A DNA stretch of 64,000 nt from Halapricum hydrolyticum (GTDB lineage: Archaea; Halobacteriota; Halobacteria; Halobacteriales; Haloarculaceae): positions 502,570-566,569 of the forward strand of contig NZ_JAOPKC010000001.1 of NCBI RefSeq assembly GCF_025517535.1, in the 5' to 3' direction. Every line of letters begins with the position of its first letter. The stretch's first letter is position 1. Both the position numbers and the translations under genes were made by a program. Shown here piece by piece: positions 1 through 7,779 of this stretch. A model generated the notes under the pieces. It was given only the letters and a program-made list of their open reading frames with translations, did not search any database and was not told the DNA's origin.

Positions 1-1
1 C

Positions 2-685
2 GTCTCGGAGGCGACCGGCCTCCCGCTCGTCCTCCCGACAGGGATTTACCGGGAGCCCCACATCCCGGACTGGGCCCGCGACGCGAGCGAGACCGAGATT
101 CGCGAGTGGATGGTGGAAGAACTGACAGAGGGAATCGAGAACACCGGAGTCCGTGCGGCCTGGATCAAACTCGCGTCGAGCGACGACGGCGTGACCGAGA
201 TAGAAGAGAAAATCCTCCGCGCCGCAGCGGCGGCGGGCGCGGAAACCGGCGCGCTCATCGGCAGCCACACCACCGCGGGACGGATCGCCCACGACCAACT
301 CGACGTGATCGAGGACGTCGGTTACGATCCCAGTCGGTTCGTCTGGATTCACACACAGGCAGAGGACGATCCCTCGCTACACCGGGAGGTCGCCGAGCGA
401 GGCGCGTGGATCGAATACGACGCTATCGGTGGCGAGAAGTCAGACGCGTACTACCTGGATCGCATCGAGTCAGCGCTGGATGCAGGACTCGGCGATCACG
501 TTCTCCTCAGCATGGATCGCGGATGGTACGACCCCTCAGCGCCGGGCGGGGGCGAACCAGATCCTTACACGTACCTCCCGGAGACCTTTCTGCCGAAGCT
601 CAGTGACGTCGTGGGCGAGGACGAAACGCGACGACTGACACACGTCAACCCCTTCCAGGCGTTCGCACGCCGGCGAACCCGATAG
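2..685 (+). CDS. Phosphotriesterase-family metal hydrolase (5' truncated by window)
   Basis: The reading frame is open from the first bases of the window, so the true start lies upstream; 227 residues are visible. The protein looks like the C-terminal two thirds of a phosphotriesterase-type amidohydrolase (TIM barrel, dinuclear metal site). Visible metal-ligand motifs are SHTTAG (first His strand), WIHTQAEDD (second His) and LSMDRGW, whose Asp matches the last metal-binding Asp of the barrel. Members act as lactonases or phosphotriesterases; the substrate cannot be predicted here. It ends in TAG 180 bp before the convergent GluTR-like gene, and that gap shows nothing notable. The family is secure, the function is not. 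Confidence 0.8.
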   Translation, partial: VSEATGLPLVLPTGIYREPHIPDWARDASETEIREWMVEELTEGIENTGVRAAWIKLASSDDGVTEIEEKILRAAAAAGAETGALIGSHTTAGRIAHDQLDVIEDVGYDPSRFVWIHTQAEDDPSLHREVAERGAWIEYDAIGGEKSDAYYLDRIESALDAGLGDHVLLSMDRGWYDPSAPGGGEPDPYTYLPETFLPKLSDVVGEDETRRLTHVNPFQAFARRRTR

Positions 686-864
686 ATCGTCCCCACCCGC
701 TGGCGAGTCAGTTGCCGTCAAACGACTCTGCCCCCGAGTGTGATCTGGGAAGGTCCCGCAACTCCGGATGTCCGCGTCAACTGCTCTGCTCGACTCGCGC
801 CGTCGTCGGGTTCTGCCCGACTGCGTGAGGCTGCGGTCCCGCTCCGTTGGCGGCACGAGGGGTG

Positions 865-1236
865 TCACCGGGGAGTCTCGGGCGCAAGCAGCGATTCGAT
901 CCGTTCGAGATCCGCGTCCCCGAAGTCGTCGTGGTCGGAAAGCGACATGAGCGGCGCGGCGAGGACGCTCGCGGTAATCGCCGACGCCGTCTCGGCGAGC
1001 ACCTGCCGTCGATCGTCGGTCAGGCTATCCATCGCCTCCAGGCGCGAGAGGGCACGCTCTAGTTCCTGCTGTTCGATCTCGCGGCCGCGTCGCCGGATCG
1101 CCCGCGCGAGCCGTTCCGGATCGCGAGTCTGTGCCGACGAACCGCGTTCTCTCTCTGAGATGGGCGACCGTTCAAACGCGCCCGTCTGCTCGGTCTCCGG
1201 ATCGTCGGGTTCGGGGTCGCCGTGTTCTGAATACAT
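865..1236 (-). CDS. Stand-alone GluTR-dimerization-domain-like protein
   Basis: A 123-residue acidic protein. Residues ~45-100 (IRRRGREIEQQELERAL followed by a second helix ending SVLAAPLMSL) resemble the C-terminal dimerization helices of glutamyl-tRNA reductase (HemA). The catalytic and NADPH domains are absent, so it should not make glutamate semialdehyde itself. The first ~40 residues are low-complexity and acidic. It starts 12 bp after the CGCGG-protein stop codon and is probably its operon partner. A role in haem supply or in regulating GluTR is inference. It might instead be an unrelated helical protein that only mimics this domain. Confidence 0.6.
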   Translation of the reverse strand: MYSEHGDPEPDDPETEQTGAFERSPISERERGSSAQTRDPERLARAIRRRGREIEQQELERALSRLEAMDSLTDDRRQVLAETASAITASVLAAPLMSLSDHDDFGDADLERIESLLAPETPR

Positions 1237-1248
1237 CGGTCGTTCACC

Positions 1249-1551
1249 TCACTGTCGGTCCCGGACGAACACTCGCGTGACGTGGCCGCCACAGCCACAC
1301 CGGTCGACGTACGTCACGTCGATCCCCCCGATCGCCTCCCGAAGCGCCTCGTAGAGGTATCCGTCCGGGTGACCGTGCTCTCCGTGAGTGACGAGGTTGA
1401 CGTGTGTTCCCTCGGCCGTGTGGCGGACGGCCTCGATCGCCTGCTCGACGAGGAGTTCGCGGTCGGCGGCGTGTTCGGGCTGTTCGAGATTCGCGGACCA
1501 CGACCCCGTATGGAGGCGATCCGTGATCGGTTCGGCGTCGGTGCTGGACAT
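1249..1551 (-). CDS. CGCGG-family putative radical-SAM-modified peptide
   Basis: A 100-residue protein when started at the ATG at 1551; an in-frame upstream ATG at 1617 would run through the palindrome at 1590-1601 and is less likely. It has the hallmarks of the haloarchaeal CGCGG family, thought to be RiPP precursors modified by a radical SAM enzyme: an SWSANLE motif near residue 15, NLVTHGEHGHP in the middle, and DRCGCGGHVTRVFV near the C-terminus with the diagnostic CGCGG. The Cys-Gly core would be the modified part. No radical SAM gene is visible in the window. Expression probably depends on the palindrome 38 bp upstream. Family assignment is good; the modification is inference. Confidence 0.75.
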   Translation of the reverse strand: MSSTDAEPITDRLHTGSWSANLEQPEHAADRELLVEQAIEAVRHTAEGTHVNLVTHGEHGHPDGYLYEALREAIGGIDVTYVDRCGCGGHVTRVFVRDRQ

Positions 1552-1589
1552 ATCCAATACTGCATTCTGCTTCCCGAAGCGTACTCTCC

Positions 1590-1601
1590 CGAACGTGTTC
1601 G
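1590..1601 (-). promoter_or_regulatory. CGAACACGTTCG palindrome upstream of the CGCGG gene
   Basis: CGAAC-N2-GTTCG inverted repeat. Read on the gene's strand it is CGAACACGTTCG and ends exactly 38 bp before the ATG at 1551. The same 12-mer in the same orientation and at the same spacing precedes the DUF2249 gene. It resembles the CGAAC/GTTCG half-sites linked to NarO-type regulators in Haloferax; that link is recalled knowledge, not shown here. Confidence 0.65.
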
Positions 1602-1634
1602 CCCATTCGCTCGACACCGGCGCGGGTGGGGCCG

Positions 1635-2045
1635 CTAGGACAGTTCCTCTTCGAGGTAGTTCAGTTGCGCTTCGAGTTCCTTGCGGCGCTGGCGCTGTAC
1701 GACCGTCGCGTCGAGGATAGATCCGCCGGGTGCGTCGAGCGCGAACTCGGTTTCGGCGGTCACCTCGGTCTCCCCGTCCTGTTCGGAGAGTGCGTACGTC
1801 GTCGTCATGGACTCGAAGTTCCCCTCGGTCTGCTCGTAGGCCAGGGCCGCCTCGTCGTCCTCGTACACCTCAAGCGTCAGTGAGATCCGCAACAACCCCA
1901 GCGCTTTCGAGATCTCCAGTCGATCGCCTTCGACGTCGACCTCGTCGAATCCCGACGCTCGCATGAACGGCTCGAGATCCGCGAGCACGTCTTCGATCTC
2001 TTCGGGCGGTGCCTCGATCGTGCGTGTGACGGTGACGGACTCCAT
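1635..2045 (-). CDS. SRPBCC (START-like) domain protein
   Basis: 136 residues from the ATG at 2045 (MESVTVTRTIEAPPEEI). The opening VTRTIEAPPEEIEDVLADLEPF and the alternating beta strands ending in a long C-terminal helix (RRKELEAQLNYLEEEL) fit the SRPBCC fold, a helix-grip pocket that binds hydrophobic ligands. An earlier in-frame ATG at 2075 would overlap the DUF2249 stop region and is not preferred. The start lies 37 bp downstream of the DUF2249 stop, so the two are probably co-transcribed. The ligand is unknown. Confidence 0.75.
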   Translation of the reverse strand: MESVTVTRTIEAPPEEIEDVLADLEPFMRASGFDEVDVEGDRLEISKALGLLRISLTLEVYEDDEAALAYEQTEGNFESMTTTYALSEQDGETEVTAETEFALDAPGGSILDATVVQRQRRKELEAQLNYLEEELS

Positions 2046-2082
2046 AGCTGTGATTGGACGCTGACAGCGTTTCAAGCTGCGG

Positions 2083-2316
2083 TTACTGTTTCGGGAGTTT
2101 CGCGACGAACGTCCGCTCGTCGCGCTGTTCGACCTCGTAACCCTCCGCGTCGAAGGTCTCGACTTCAGCCCGGAATTCGTAGAACAGCGGTTTCGGCTCG
2201 TGGTCGTTGAGGATCGTCAGTACGTCACCGCTGTCGAGCGACTCGAAGGCGTTGTGGATCTTCGGATGGCGCTGTGGCGGCGGAACGTCCCTGAGATCGA
2301 GCTCGGTTTCGGCCAT
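2083..2316 (-). CDS. DUF2249 family protein
   Basis: 77 residues from the ATG at 2316. The start LDLRDVPPPQRHPKI, the LDSGDVLTILNDHEPKPL core and the end ERTFVAKLPK match DUF2249, a small TusA-like alpha/beta fold common near denitrification, NO-handling and hemerythrin-type genes. The conserved NDHEP motif is intact. It is divergent from the HTH regulator at 2437, and the 120 bp between them carry two opposed copies of the CGAACACGTTCG palindrome. Biochemical function is unknown for the family. Confidence 0.8.
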   Translation of the reverse strand: MAETELDLRDVPPPQRHPKIHNAFESLDSGDVLTILNDHEPKPLFYEFRAEVETFDAEGYEVEQRDERTFVAKLPKQ

Positions 2317-2354
2317 GGTCGGTACTCTCTTCGCCAGCAGCGAGTGTCTTCGCG

Positions 2355-2366
2355 CGAACGTGTTCG
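2355..2366 (-). promoter_or_regulatory. CGAACACGTTCG palindrome upstream of DUF2249 gene
   Basis: Identical 12-mer to the one before the CGCGG gene, in the same orientation relative to its gene and also 38 bp before the start codon (ATG at 2316). That position would lie just upstream of the core promoter of a leaderless transcript, typical of an activator site. Confidence 0.65.
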
Positions 2367-2416
2367 GGGACGACGTATCGTCCCGTCCCGTTTCGAACCG
2401 GTGGGGACTAGTGTCC

Positions 2417-2428
2417 CGAACACGTTCG
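2417..2428 (+). promoter_or_regulatory. CGAACACGTTCG palindrome before the HTH regulator gene
   Basis: Third copy, reading CGAACACGTTCG on the regulator's strand but ending only 8 bp before its ATG (2437). The closer position would overlap the transcription start, so it could mediate autorepression, unlike the two sites at 38 bp. Confidence 0.6.
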
Positions 2429-2436
2429 ATCGGGTA

Positions 2437-3075
2437 ATGCCACGGGCGAAGCTCACGCTGACAGTGCCACGGGAGGTGTGGCTGGGCGAACTCACCCGAC
2501 TGTATCCGGACGCGACGTTCAGAGTGCTCGCGGCCCTGAGCGACGACGTCGACGCCGGCGTCGGGCTCGCGGAGGTGATCGCCGAGGACACCGCTGCAGT
2601 CCTCTCGAAGATGGCGAGCTACGAGGACGTGACCGACATCGACCGCCTGCAGGAGGAGGACGGCAAGGTACTGATCCGGTTTCGGACGACGATGCCGCTG
2701 TTGCTCTTTCCGGCCCGTGATTCGGGGATCCCGCTGGAGATGCCCTTCGAGATCGGCGACGGCGAGGCCGTCTGGGAACTGACGGCTCCGCAGGATCGGC
2801 TGTCGGCACTCGGCGAGCAGCTGGACCAGTTCGACATCAGCTACACTGTCGATTACATCCGCCAGCACGTCGCCGAAGAACCGCTGTTGACCGATCGCCA
2901 GCGTCGCCTCGTCGTCGAGGCCGTCGACGCCGGGTACTACGACACACCCCGGGAGAGTTCGCTGACCGAGCTGGCCGACCGTCTAGACATCGCGAAATCG
3001 ACCGCGAGCGAGACCCTCCATCGCGCCGAAGAGCAGATCGTCAAGGAGTACGTCACCCAGCTGGAATCCGAATAG
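2437..3075 (+). CDS. HTH_10 (bacterio-opsin-activator type) transcriptional regulator
   Basis: 212 residues from the ATG at 2437 (MPRAKLTLTVPREVW). The C-terminal ~60 residues (LTDRQRRLVVEAVDAGYY..., then ELADRLDIAKSTASETLHRAE) form the HTH_10 domain typical of haloarchaeal Bat-like regulators. The N-terminal ~145 residues are a predicted sensory alpha/beta region with no PAS or GAF motif or Cys cluster that I can see. It is divergently placed with the DUF2249-SRPBCC-CGCGG-GluTR-like genes and shares their palindrome, so it is the obvious candidate regulator of the set. An in-frame ORF extends upstream to 2200, but that part overlaps the divergent gene and promoter. Confidence 0.85.
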   Translation: MPRAKLTLTVPREVWLGELTRLYPDATFRVLAALSDDVDAGVGLAEVIAEDTAAVLSKMASYEDVTDIDRLQEEDGKVLIRFRTTMPLLLFPARDSGIPLEMPFEIGDGEAVWELTAPQDRLSALGEQLDQFDISYTVDYIRQHVAEEPLLTDRQRRLVVEAVDAGYYDTPRESSLTELADRLDIAKSTASETLHRAEEQIVKEYVTQLESE

Positions 3076-3083
3076 CGGACCCC

Positions 3084-4124
3084 TTACTTTCCTTCCGTGG
3101 CCGACTCCGGACGCGGGACGGTCACGTCTGTCAGTTGCGATTCAATCTCCTCGCGTCGCCGTTCGAACTCGCCGGGGAGGACGAGTCGCTCGCCGAGCGA
3201 GTCGAGCGGTTCGTCGCTGGTGTAGCCCGGATCGCTGGTCGCCAGCTCGAAGAGCACGCCGCCGAATTCCCGGAAATACACCGACCGAAACCAGTGGCGG
3301 TCGATCTGCCGGGTCGGGTTCAGTCCCGCTTCCCGGACGGCCGCCCGCATCGCCATCTGGTCGTCGTCGGTCGGCGTCTGGAACGCGACGTGATGGACTG
3401 TCCCGTGGCCCTGTCGCCCCCGATCGGTCGACCGGACGAGATCCACGTACGTCCCGACGGGTCCGGACCCAGCGAAGCGCCGTCGCTCTCTTTCGGGACC
3501 GCCACTTTCAGACGTGACCGGTCCAAGTTCGTCCATCCCCATCGTCCGGAGGAGTTCGGCCGTCGGATCGGGATCGGACAGCCACAGCGTTACCGAGTGA
3601 AAGCCCCGAATCGCCGCGTCCTCGGGGACGAAGGCCGTCCACGGGACGGTCGGATCGTCTTCGGGAATCGGGACGGCGACCAGTTCGAGCGCCAGCCCGT
3701 CGGGATCGCGAAACGGCAGTACGGTTTCGGCGTGGCGGGCTCCGTCGTTCGCCCTTGCTGTGCTGTCTTCCGGCCTCTCGACGACGCGCTCGAACCGGTC
3801 GTCGTAGTCGACGCCGTACTCCTCGAAGCGCGCCTCCCAGTAGTCGAGGCTGCCCTCGGGGACCCGAAACGCCGTTCGAGCGGCCTGTCCGGCACCGGCC
3901 TGACCCTGGGGGAGATCGCGCCACGGGAAAAACGTCATGCTCGTGCCGGGCGTGCCCTCGGCGTCGGCGAAGAAGAAGTGGTACGTGCCGGGGTCGTCCT
4001 GGTTGATCGACCGCTTGACCAGCCGCAGGCCGAGCGTCTCGACCCAGAAGTCGAGGTTCCCCTGGGGATCGCTGGCGATGCAGGTGACGTGATGGATGCC
4101 GGGCGTCGGAGTCGGATCGGTCAT
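3084..4124 (-). CDS. Ring-cleaving dioxygenase (MhqO/MhqA-like, two VOC domains)
   Basis: 346 residues. Two glyoxalase/VOC modules: residues ~8-155, beginning GIHHVTCIASDPQGNLDFW, and ~170-310, with GFHSVTLWLSDPD and the metal-binding segment TVHHVAFQT. The late LFELATSDPGYTSDE supplies the conserved Glu. This architecture is that of hydroquinone-type extradiol dioxygenases (MhqO and related), which use an Fe(II)-type centre to open quinol rings and detoxify quinones. It is convergent with the HTH_10 gene (8 bp gap). The substrate is inferred from the family. Confidence 0.85.
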   Translation of the reverse strand: MTDPTPTPGIHHVTCIASDPQGNLDFWVETLGLRLVKRSINQDDPGTYHFFFADAEGTPGTSMTFFPWRDLPQGQAGAGQAARTAFRVPEGSLDYWEARFEEYGVDYDDRFERVVERPEDSTARANDGARHAETVLPFRDPDGLALELVAVPIPEDDPTVPWTAFVPEDAAIRGFHSVTLWLSDPDPTAELLRTMGMDELGPVTSESGGPERERRRFAGSGPVGTYVDLVRSTDRGRQGHGTVHHVAFQTPTDDDQMAMRAAVREAGLNPTRQIDRHWFRSVYFREFGGVLFELATSDPGYTSDEPLDSLGERLVLPGEFERRREEIESQLTDVTVPRPESATEGK

Positions 4125-4237
4125 CAGCGAGCGTAGGGGTCGGACGAACTTGAATTCGTGCTGACGTGCGTGTCACCGGGGGGTATATTGTAGGAATGGC
4201 GGACTGACCCGGTGTCGGGGCGTCGATCACGCCGGGA

Positions 4238-5296
4238 CTATCGTGGTGAGACGGCCTCGCCGTCGGCACTGGAGCGGTAGATCGCCTCCACGAGTCGCTG
4301 GATTGTCAGTGCCTGTTTGACCGTGTTTCGCTCCGGCGGCTCGCCGGTCGCGACGGCCTCGAAGAACGCCTGCTGCTCGGCCGCGTGCCCGTCGTAGTCG
4401 GCAGTCTCGACAGTCGTCGTGCGGTGGTGATCGACGCCGTGACCGACCGACTCGTACAGCGTCAGTTCGCCGTTCATATCGAGGTACGCCCCGCCGTCGG
4501 TCCCGCGGAGTCGGAAGGCCTTCTCGTCGGTGCGGTTGGCGGCCCACGCAACATCCAGCGAGATTGTCGCGTCGTCGGCGGTTCGTAGCTGCGCCGTGAC
4601 CGAGTCCTCGACGCTGACGGTACCGTCCTCGCCGCCCCAGCCCTCGACGTCGACGTAGTCCTCGCGCTGTCCGAACGTCGATCGCGCGACGCCGCTGACT
4701 TCCTCGATATCGGGGAACGAAAGCACCGAGAGCACGAGATCGAGAGCGTGGACGCCGATGTCGATCAGCGCACCGCCGCCGGCGACGTCAGCGTCGGTGA
4801 ACCACGTCCCCTTGCCGGGAACGCCCCGGCGACGGACGTAGGTCGCGTCGACGTGCTGGATCGACCCGAAGAAGTCGTCGGCGCGGTAGGCCGCCAGCGC
4901 TTCGGCACGCGGGTCGAACCGGTTGTGAAAGCCGACCATGCAGATTTCGTCGGCCTCCTGTGCTGCGGTCGCGATCCGCTCGGCGCTCTCGAGCGTGTGT
5001 GCGAGTGGCTTCTCGACGAGTACCGAACGACCGGCCCGTAACGCACCGACGGCATACTCCTCGTGGTAGGCGTTCGGCGTCGTCACGATGACCGCATCGA
5101 CCGCGTCGTAGAAGCTGGTCCGGTCGGTGTAGGTGTCGATTCCGTATTCGGCCTCGAAACGCTGGCGCGCGGACGGGTCGACGTCCAGCCCGGCGACCAG
5201 TTCGGCGTCGTTTTCGCGGACGAGTTCGGCGTGATAGGCCCCGATACCGCCGAGGCCGACGATCCCGACGCGTGGTGTGGTACTGCTATTCACCAT
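4238..5296 (-). CDS. Gfo/Idh/MocA family NAD(P)-dependent oxidoreductase
   Basis: 352 residues. The N-terminal Rossmann fold (GIVGLGGIGAYHAELV, residues ~9-24) is followed by the family's EKPLAHT motif near residue 95, and the C-terminal sheet domain carries DIGVHALDLVLS with the conserved His. Members oxidise or reduce sugars, inositols and pseudo-sugars. It lies 64 bp downstream of the TrmB-type regulator on the same strand and could be part of the AKR-TrmB transcription unit, which suggests a sugar substrate. The exact reaction is not predictable. Confidence 0.85.
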   Translation of the reverse strand: MVNSSTTPRVGIVGLGGIGAYHAELVRENDAELVAGLDVDPSARQRFEAEYGIDTYTDRTSFYDAVDAVIVTTPNAYHEEYAVGALRAGRSVLVEKPLAHTLESAERIATAAQEADEICMVGFHNRFDPRAEALAAYRADDFFGSIQHVDATYVRRRGVPGKGTWFTDADVAGGGALIDIGVHALDLVLSVLSFPDIEEVSGVARSTFGQREDYVDVEGWGGEDGTVSVEDSVTAQLRTADDATISLDVAWAANRTDEKAFRLRGTDGGAYLDMNGELTLYESVGHGVDHHRTTTVETADYDGHAAEQQAFFEAVATGEPPERNTVKQALTIQRLVEAIYRSSADGEAVSPR

Positions 5297-5360
5297 GTCC
5301 TAACCGGACGAACGGACAGCGTCAAAGGTGTGTTGGTCTGCCACCCGCAGTCGATGACAG

Positions 5361-6464
5361 CTACTCGTAGGTGACGCCTTCGAGGACGATCTTGGTCGCC
5401 TCGTAGTCCTCGATGACGGAACCCCAGCCGCCGACGTCGACGGTCCCGTCGTCGGTCTCGATAGTGATCGTGGCCTGTCCGCCCAGATAGAGGAACGGCG
5501 CGTCCGTCCCCGCGGCTTCCAGACTCGGGTACGAGACGTCGACGATCTTGCCGTCGAAGGACACCGTCGAACCGGACTCGACTTCGAGACCCTCGACGCT
5601 GACAGAGAGCGTCGCGCCGTCCTCCAGCAGCGGCCAGACGTCCCGGATGCACTGACGGATGTTGACGTACGTCCGCGGGAGCGAGTCGTCGGTGTCCTCG
5701 ACCAGCGGCTCCGTCGACTCCCAGAGTCCAGCCATGAAGAACCAGTGGAAGACGTACGCGTGGGTCCGGTCCTCGACGATGATTCCGTAGCGGTTCGCCG
5801 AGAGGACGTGTGGGGCGAAGCAAGTCGAGGTCCGGTCGACGAGCGCGATAAACGGCATCGGAATCGCCCGGTATCGGACCTGTGTCGCGACGCTATCCAG
5901 TTCTTCTTTCGGAGGGAGCGATTCGCCTTCTTCCAGGTACAGTGCGAGCCTGATGTGGACGCCGTTCTCGTGGGCCGCTTTGAGCGCCGGACGGAGGCGC
6001 TCGTACTGCTCGCGATCGGCGGCGACCTGGACCTGGTTTACTGCCTCCCTGATCTTCGTCTCAGCTTTGTCCAGAACCGTGTCCATCCGCTTGACGAAAC
6101 TCACGGTATGGGAGTCCATCGTCGGCGCTTCCCAGCGATCTTCGATCTCGTCGGCGGCCTGCTCGAACCGATCCGCACGCTCGCGGAGGTCTTCGAGCAC
6201 CGAATCCGGACTGTAGGCCCTGGCGTGGAGGCTGTCCTGCTCGTAGGTCTCGATGTAGCCGTGTTTTTCCAGATCCCGGAGGACGTCGTAGATCCGTGGA
6301 TCCGGGACGTCACTCTTTTCGGCGATGTCGGTGGCCGACGCGGAGCCGAGTTCGAGGATGGTCACGTACGCGTCGGCCTGGTACGGCGAGAGGCCGGCGT
6401 CTTCGAGTACCGTCGTCAGCGTGGACGTATCCATTGTTGTCATCGATCCAGTGTCCGTCGTCAT
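5361..6464 (-). CDS. TrmB-family transcriptional regulator of sugar metabolism
   Basis: 367 residues if started at the ATG at 6464, which overlaps the TGA of the aldo/keto reductase (ATGA), giving translational coupling; later ATGs at 6443 and 6434 are alternatives. The N-terminal winged helix (LSPYQADAYVTILELGSASATDI..., residues ~20-85) is the TrmB DNA-binding domain. A coiled-coil linker follows near residues 95-120, then the large C-terminal TrmB effector domain. Members bind sugars and switch glycolysis/gluconeogenesis or sugar-transport genes. Its position next to carbohydrate genes makes it one of two candidate regulators of the glycosidase cluster. Confidence 0.88.
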   Translation of the reverse strand: MTTDTGSMTTMDTSTLTTVLEDAGLSPYQADAYVTILELGSASATDIAEKSDVPDPRIYDVLRDLEKHGYIETYEQDSLHARAYSPDSVLEDLRERADRFEQAADEIEDRWEAPTMDSHTVSFVKRMDTVLDKAETKIREAVNQVQVAADREQYERLRPALKAAHENGVHIRLALYLEEGESLPPKEELDSVATQVRYRAIPMPFIALVDRTSTCFAPHVLSANRYGIIVEDRTHAYVFHWFFMAGLWESTEPLVEDTDDSLPRTYVNIRQCIRDVWPLLEDGATLSVSVEGLEVESGSTVSFDGKIVDVSYPSLEAAGTDAPFLYLGGQATITIETDDGTVDVGGWGSVIEDYEATKIVLEGVTYE

Positions 6465-7456
6465 CGATCCTTCCCTGGCTGTGGCCACTGCGGGAACTTC
6501 GGCTCGGCGATCCGCTCTACTTCCTCGTCGGTCAGCTCGATATCGACGGCGGCGACGTTCTCTTCGAGGTGATCGAGCCGTCGGGGGCCGATTATCGGTG
6601 CGGTGACGACGTCCTGTTCGAGCAGCCACGCGAGGCTGACCTGCGCCGGCGTCGCGTCTTTCTGTTCGGCGATGTCCCGAATCTCGTCCAGGACGTCCCA
6701 GTTCTCCTCGGTGAAGCGATTCTGGGTGTACTCGTCGGTCGCAGCCCGCAAGTCTTCGCCCGGCTCATCGTCGCGTTCGTACTTGCCGGTGAGGAATCCG
6801 CCGGCCAGCGGCGACCACGGAATCACGCCGATGTCTTCCTCGGCACAGATCGGCAGCAGGTTCGCCTCCTCGTGGCGATCGACGGCGTTGTACTCCGGCT
6901 GCATCGAGACGAACCGTTCGTAGCCCTCGATGTCGGCGGTGTACAGCGCTTTCGAGAACTGCCAGCCCGCCATCGTCGAGGCCCCGATGTACCGAACCAG
7001 GCCTTCGTCGACGAGATACGTCAATGCAGACAGCGTCTCTTCGACGGGCGTTTCCTCGTCCCAGCGGTGGATCTGATAGAGATCGATGTAGTCGACGCCC
7101 AGCCGATCCAGACTGGCGTGGGCCTGATCGATGACGTGCTTGCGCGAGAGTCCCTGTCCGTTGGGGCCGTCGTGCATCTCCCCGAAGACCTTCGTCGCGA
7201 TCACCAGCTCGTCCCGGCGATGGCTGGCGATGGCTTCGCCGACGATTTCCTCGCTTTCACCTGTCGAATAGACGTTCGCGGTGTCCAGAAAGTTGATCCC
7301 GAGGTCGATCGCTCTGTCGATGATCTCGAAGCTCTGCTCGCGATCGTCGATCATCCACTCGGCCTCACTGCCGAAGTTCATACAGCCGAGGGCGAGTTGG
7401 GACACCTCCAGACCGGTCGATCCGAGCGTCGTGTATGGTACCACGTCACTGTCCAT
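6461..7456 (-). CDS. Aldo/keto reductase
   Basis: 331 residues from the ATG at 7456. A TIM-barrel AKR: YTTLGSTGLEVSQLALGCMNFG at the N-terminus, LGINFLDTANVYSTGESE with the catalytic Asp-Tyr, the VIATKVFG catalytic Lys, and YIDLYQIHRWD with the catalytic His. NADPH-dependent reduction of sugar aldehydes or ketones is the usual role. A TATA-like stretch (7462-7471) is too close for leaderless transcription from 7456 but suits the in-frame GTG at 7444, which would start the protein at VPYTTLGS, so the true start may be 7444. Its stop overlaps the TrmB start. Confidence 0.88.
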   Translation of the reverse strand: MDSDVVPYTTLGSTGLEVSQLALGCMNFGSEAEWMIDDREQSFEIIDRAIDLGINFLDTANVYSTGESEEIVGEAIASHRRDELVIATKVFGEMHDGPNGQGLSRKHVIDQAHASLDRLGVDYIDLYQIHRWDEETPVEETLSALTYLVDEGLVRYIGASTMAGWQFSKALYTADIEGYERFVSMQPEYNAVDRHEEANLLPICAEEDIGVIPWSPLAGGFLTGKYERDDEPGEDLRAATDEYTQNRFTEENWDVLDEIRDIAEQKDATPAQVSLAWLLEQDVVTAPIIGPRRLDHLEENVAAVDIELTDEEVERIAEPKFPQWPQPGKDR

Positions 7457-7779
7457 GATCGTATATTTTAATCGACGTTGTAAAAATCTGCTGTGTGTCT
7501 GCTAGCTTGAACAATCCGTCGAGAGCTACACGGTGACACGACGACCTTCACGGGGTCTCGATCGAGAAGGGGATCGAAGCGAGACCGTCGCCACTACAGT
7601 TGGGTGGGGGTTTCGAAAGGGTGTGGTGGGGGTGGGGGGTGGGGGTGGCCCGTGAGGGCACCCAGGAGAGAGAACGTCGTCACGACGGGGTACCCACGGG
7701 CTACCAGGAGTTACAACTCTGATTGTAAAAATCGTTTCGATATCGAGCGGAAGGTGCGAATCCGATATCGGGCGTGTGA
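7457..7779 (-). promoter_or_regulatory. 323-bp intergenic region with TATA box and two TTACAA/TTGTAA motifs
   Basis: No convincing gene. TATATTTTAA at 7462-7471 is the likely TATA box of the AKR-TrmB unit, and GTTGTAAA at 7477-7484 sits just upstream of it. A perfect TTACAA-N6-TTGTAA inverted repeat occupies 7711-7728, close to the end of the next gene. A G-rich run lies at ~7617-7650. Confidence 0.5.

Noticed and set aside
106..606. Arg-rich frame overlapping the phosphotriesterase gene
   Set aside because: Shadow of the real +2 frame: Arg/Gly/Ser-rich with no domain, as are most long frames antisense to GC-rich haloarchaeal genes.
3135..4136. 333-codon plus-strand frame
   Set aside because: Antisense to the two-domain ring-cleaving dioxygenase, whose motifs are clear.
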